Origin: Spirochaetales bacterium | Lineage (GTDB): Bacteria > Spirochaetota > Spirochaetia > Treponematales > Rectinemataceae | Direction of reading: 5' to 3' | Assembly: GCA_015657395.1 (NCBI GenBank) | Contig: JADLKI010000008.1 | Location: 213,077-219,146 of the forward strand | DNA length: 6,070 bases | Shown: piece by piece, positions 5,274 to 6,070 of the stretch | How positions within the stretch are numbered: the stretch's first letter is position 1 | How the letters are laid out: each line of letters opens with the position of its first letter | Notes under the pieces: model-generated | Told to the model about the DNA's origin: nothing | The model's input: only the letters and a program-made list of their open reading frames with translations | The model's database searches: none | Translations under genes and position numbers: made by a program

Positions 5274-5699
5274 GTGATCATTGAGTATATCATTCCTCGA
5301 CTAGACTTTTCCGCCGCCGGCAAGGCCTCTACCGACATGAAACACCGCTTGACCCAGCTTGGCTTGCCTCCGGCCTTAATCAAAAGAGTGGCTATCGCGA
5401 TGTATGAGGCCGAGATGAACATTGCAATTCACGGGGACGGAGGTCGAGCAGAAATCGAAATCTCAAAAGATGGCATAACGACCTGTTTTATCGATCACGG
5501 CCCAGGCATCCCCGACATCGAACTCGCGATGCAGGAAGGATATTCAACCGCTTCGGAAGAAATTCGGGATATGGGTTTTGGGGCGGGCATGGGATTACCC
5601 AATATGAAAAAAAACGCTGATGAGCTTATTATACAAAGCGAACTAAACAAAGGAACAACAGTGCAGATGCACTTCAGACTTCCTGCAGGAGAACCGTAA
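5274..5699 (+). CDS. HATPase_c (RsbW/RsbT-like) serine kinase or anti-sigma-type ATPase
   Basis: At 141 residues it has the size of stand-alone GHKL ATPases such as RsbW, RsbT and SpoIIAB. ATP-binding boxes are complete: N box EAEMNIAIH with Asn49, G1 box DHGPG (74-78), G2 box GFGAGMGL (101-108), and a final GTTVQMHF strand. There is no His-phosphoacceptor domain, so it is not a full sensor kinase. Family members phosphorylate anti-anti-sigma proteins or bind sigma factors; the partner here is unknown. The GTG start has AGGA nine bases upstream and lies 63 bases after the DRTGG gene. Its TAA is directly followed by the GTG of the next gene, so translation is probably coupled. A copy of the dispersed motif encodes Gly54-Gly57 directly after the N box, read in a different frame from the other copies. 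Confidence 0.9.
   Translation: MIIEYIIPRLDFSAAGKASTDMKHRLTQLGLPPALIKRVAIAMYEAEMNIAIHGDGGRAEIEISKDGITTCFIDHGPGIPDIELAMQEGYSTASEEIRDMGFGAGMGLPNMKKNADELIIQSELNKGTTVQMHFRLPAGEP
5433..5443 (+). repeat. Dispersed motif copy (GGGGACGGAGG)
   Basis: Inside the HATPase gene right after the N box, read as Gly-Asp-Gly-Gly. Glycines here are common in the family, so chance is more plausible than for other copies. Confidence 0.5.
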
Positions 5700-6070
5700 G
5701 TGAACCTTAAACCTGCGAATCAGCCCCCACATATATCCCAACTATTCCATTCAGTCTTGCTCGATGCAGATCTGTGCGTGGGCTGCACCACCTGCATTAA
5801 GTTTTGTCCAACGAAAGCCATCAGAGTCAAAAACGGAAAAGCAAAAATTTTTGAAGATCGGTGCATCGATTGCGGCGAATGTATCCGCCGATGTCCCAAA
5901 GGCGCCAAAAAAGCCGTCTCGGATCCTCTCTTCATGATGGATGCATATGACATCAAAGTTGCGCTTCCAGCTCCGTCCCTCTACGCCCAATTCGGTACAA
6001 AGTACTCTCAGCAGGATATCTTTAATGCACTTCTCTCTGCCGGATTCGATGAAGTATTCGATGTGGCCTG
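5700..6070 (+). CDS. [FeFe]-hydrogenase-like iron-sulfur protein, sensory type (3' end cut by window)
   Basis: Only 123 residues are visible; the frame is open at the window end. Two ferredoxin-type [4Fe-4S] motifs come first: Cys26-29-32-36 (CVGCTTCIKFCP) and Cys55-58-61-65 (CIDCGECIRRCP). They are followed by VALPAPSLYAQFG and a GFDEVFDVA segment, which resemble the start of the Fe-only hydrogenase large-subunit domain in group C/D-like proteins. The H-cluster cysteines would lie beyond the window, so catalytic or purely sensory function cannot be judged. GTG 5700 follows the preceding TAA with no gap, with AGGAG (5687-5691) eight bases upstream inside the HATPase gene. The order DRTGG, HATPase, hydrogenase-like suggests one regulatory operon in an anaerobe. 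A different ferredoxin-domain protein remains possible. Confidence 0.85.
   Translation, partial: MNLKPANQPPHISQLFHSVLLDADLCVGCTTCIKFCPTKAIRVKNGKAKIFEDRCIDCGECIRRCPKGAKKAVSDPLFMMDAYDIKVALPAPSLYAQFGTKYSQQDIFNALLSAGFDEVFDVA

Noticed and set aside
5609..5615. A AAA AAC slippery heptamer in the HATPase gene
   Set aside because: The Lys-Lys-Asn it encodes follows the conserved G2 box (MGLPNMKKNAD), and a frameshift would give no sensible product.
5970..5979. GCTCCGTCCC in the hydrogenase-like gene as another dispersed motif copy
   Set aside because: One mismatch, and it encodes the conserved Pro-Ala-Pro-Ser-Leu, which explains the sequence without the motif.
1..6070. CRISPR array, insertion sequence or prophage
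   Set aside because: No regularly spaced direct repeats, terminal inverted repeats, transposase or phage genes are seen; the recurring 10-mer is irregularly spaced and on both strands.

Overview
The window looks like chromosomal DNA of a bacterium of roughly 50% GC. Everything recognisable is on the + strand and there is no intact mobile element. A spirochaete (Treponema/Spirochaeta-like) is the best guess, from the style of the DnaX N-terminus and the dnaX-ybaB-recR order. This rests on recalled family resemblance, not a search, so it is moderate at best.

Layout. (1) 1-876: 3' part of a YhcC/TIGR01212-type radical SAM gene, cut by the window edge. (2) 892-1601: a stable-RNA block behind a strong sigma-70-type promoter. 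It holds tRNA-Ser(UGA), tRNA-Ser(GCU), tRNA-Arg(GCG), tRNA-Ser(CGA), tRNA-Ser(GGA) and the small bacterial SRP RNA. All four common serine isoacceptors sit here, and no gene encodes its CCA end. (3) 1646-4809: dnaX (clamp-loader tau/gamma), ybaB (nucleoid-associated protein) and recR (recombination mediator), a widely conserved replication/repair cluster often found next to the SRP RNA. dnaX has no visible Shine-Dalgarno and carries a correctly phased A8 slippery run at the start of its tau-specific region. (4) 4863-6070: a DRTGG-domain protein, an RsbW/RsbT-like HATPase, and the N-terminus of an [FeFe]-hydrogenase-like protein with two [4Fe-4S] motifs, cut by the window end. This looks like the regulatory (sensory-type) hydrogenase module of anaerobes.

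The most unusual signal belongs to no single gene. A short motif, GGGACRGAGG (usually GGGGACRGAGG), occurs ten times as an exact match in 6 kb, on both strands. It lies inside dnaX, recR, the radical SAM gene and the HATPase gene, at the end of ybaB, and in the ybaB-recR gap. Inside genes it is mostly read in one phase per orientation, giving Thr-Ser-Val-Pro or Gly-Thr-Glu. By simple base-composition reasoning about 0.02 copies would be expected. It is absent from the RNA block. It could be a dispersed REP-like repeat, an uptake-type sequence or another genome-wide signal.

No stretch over 300 bases lacks a gene.
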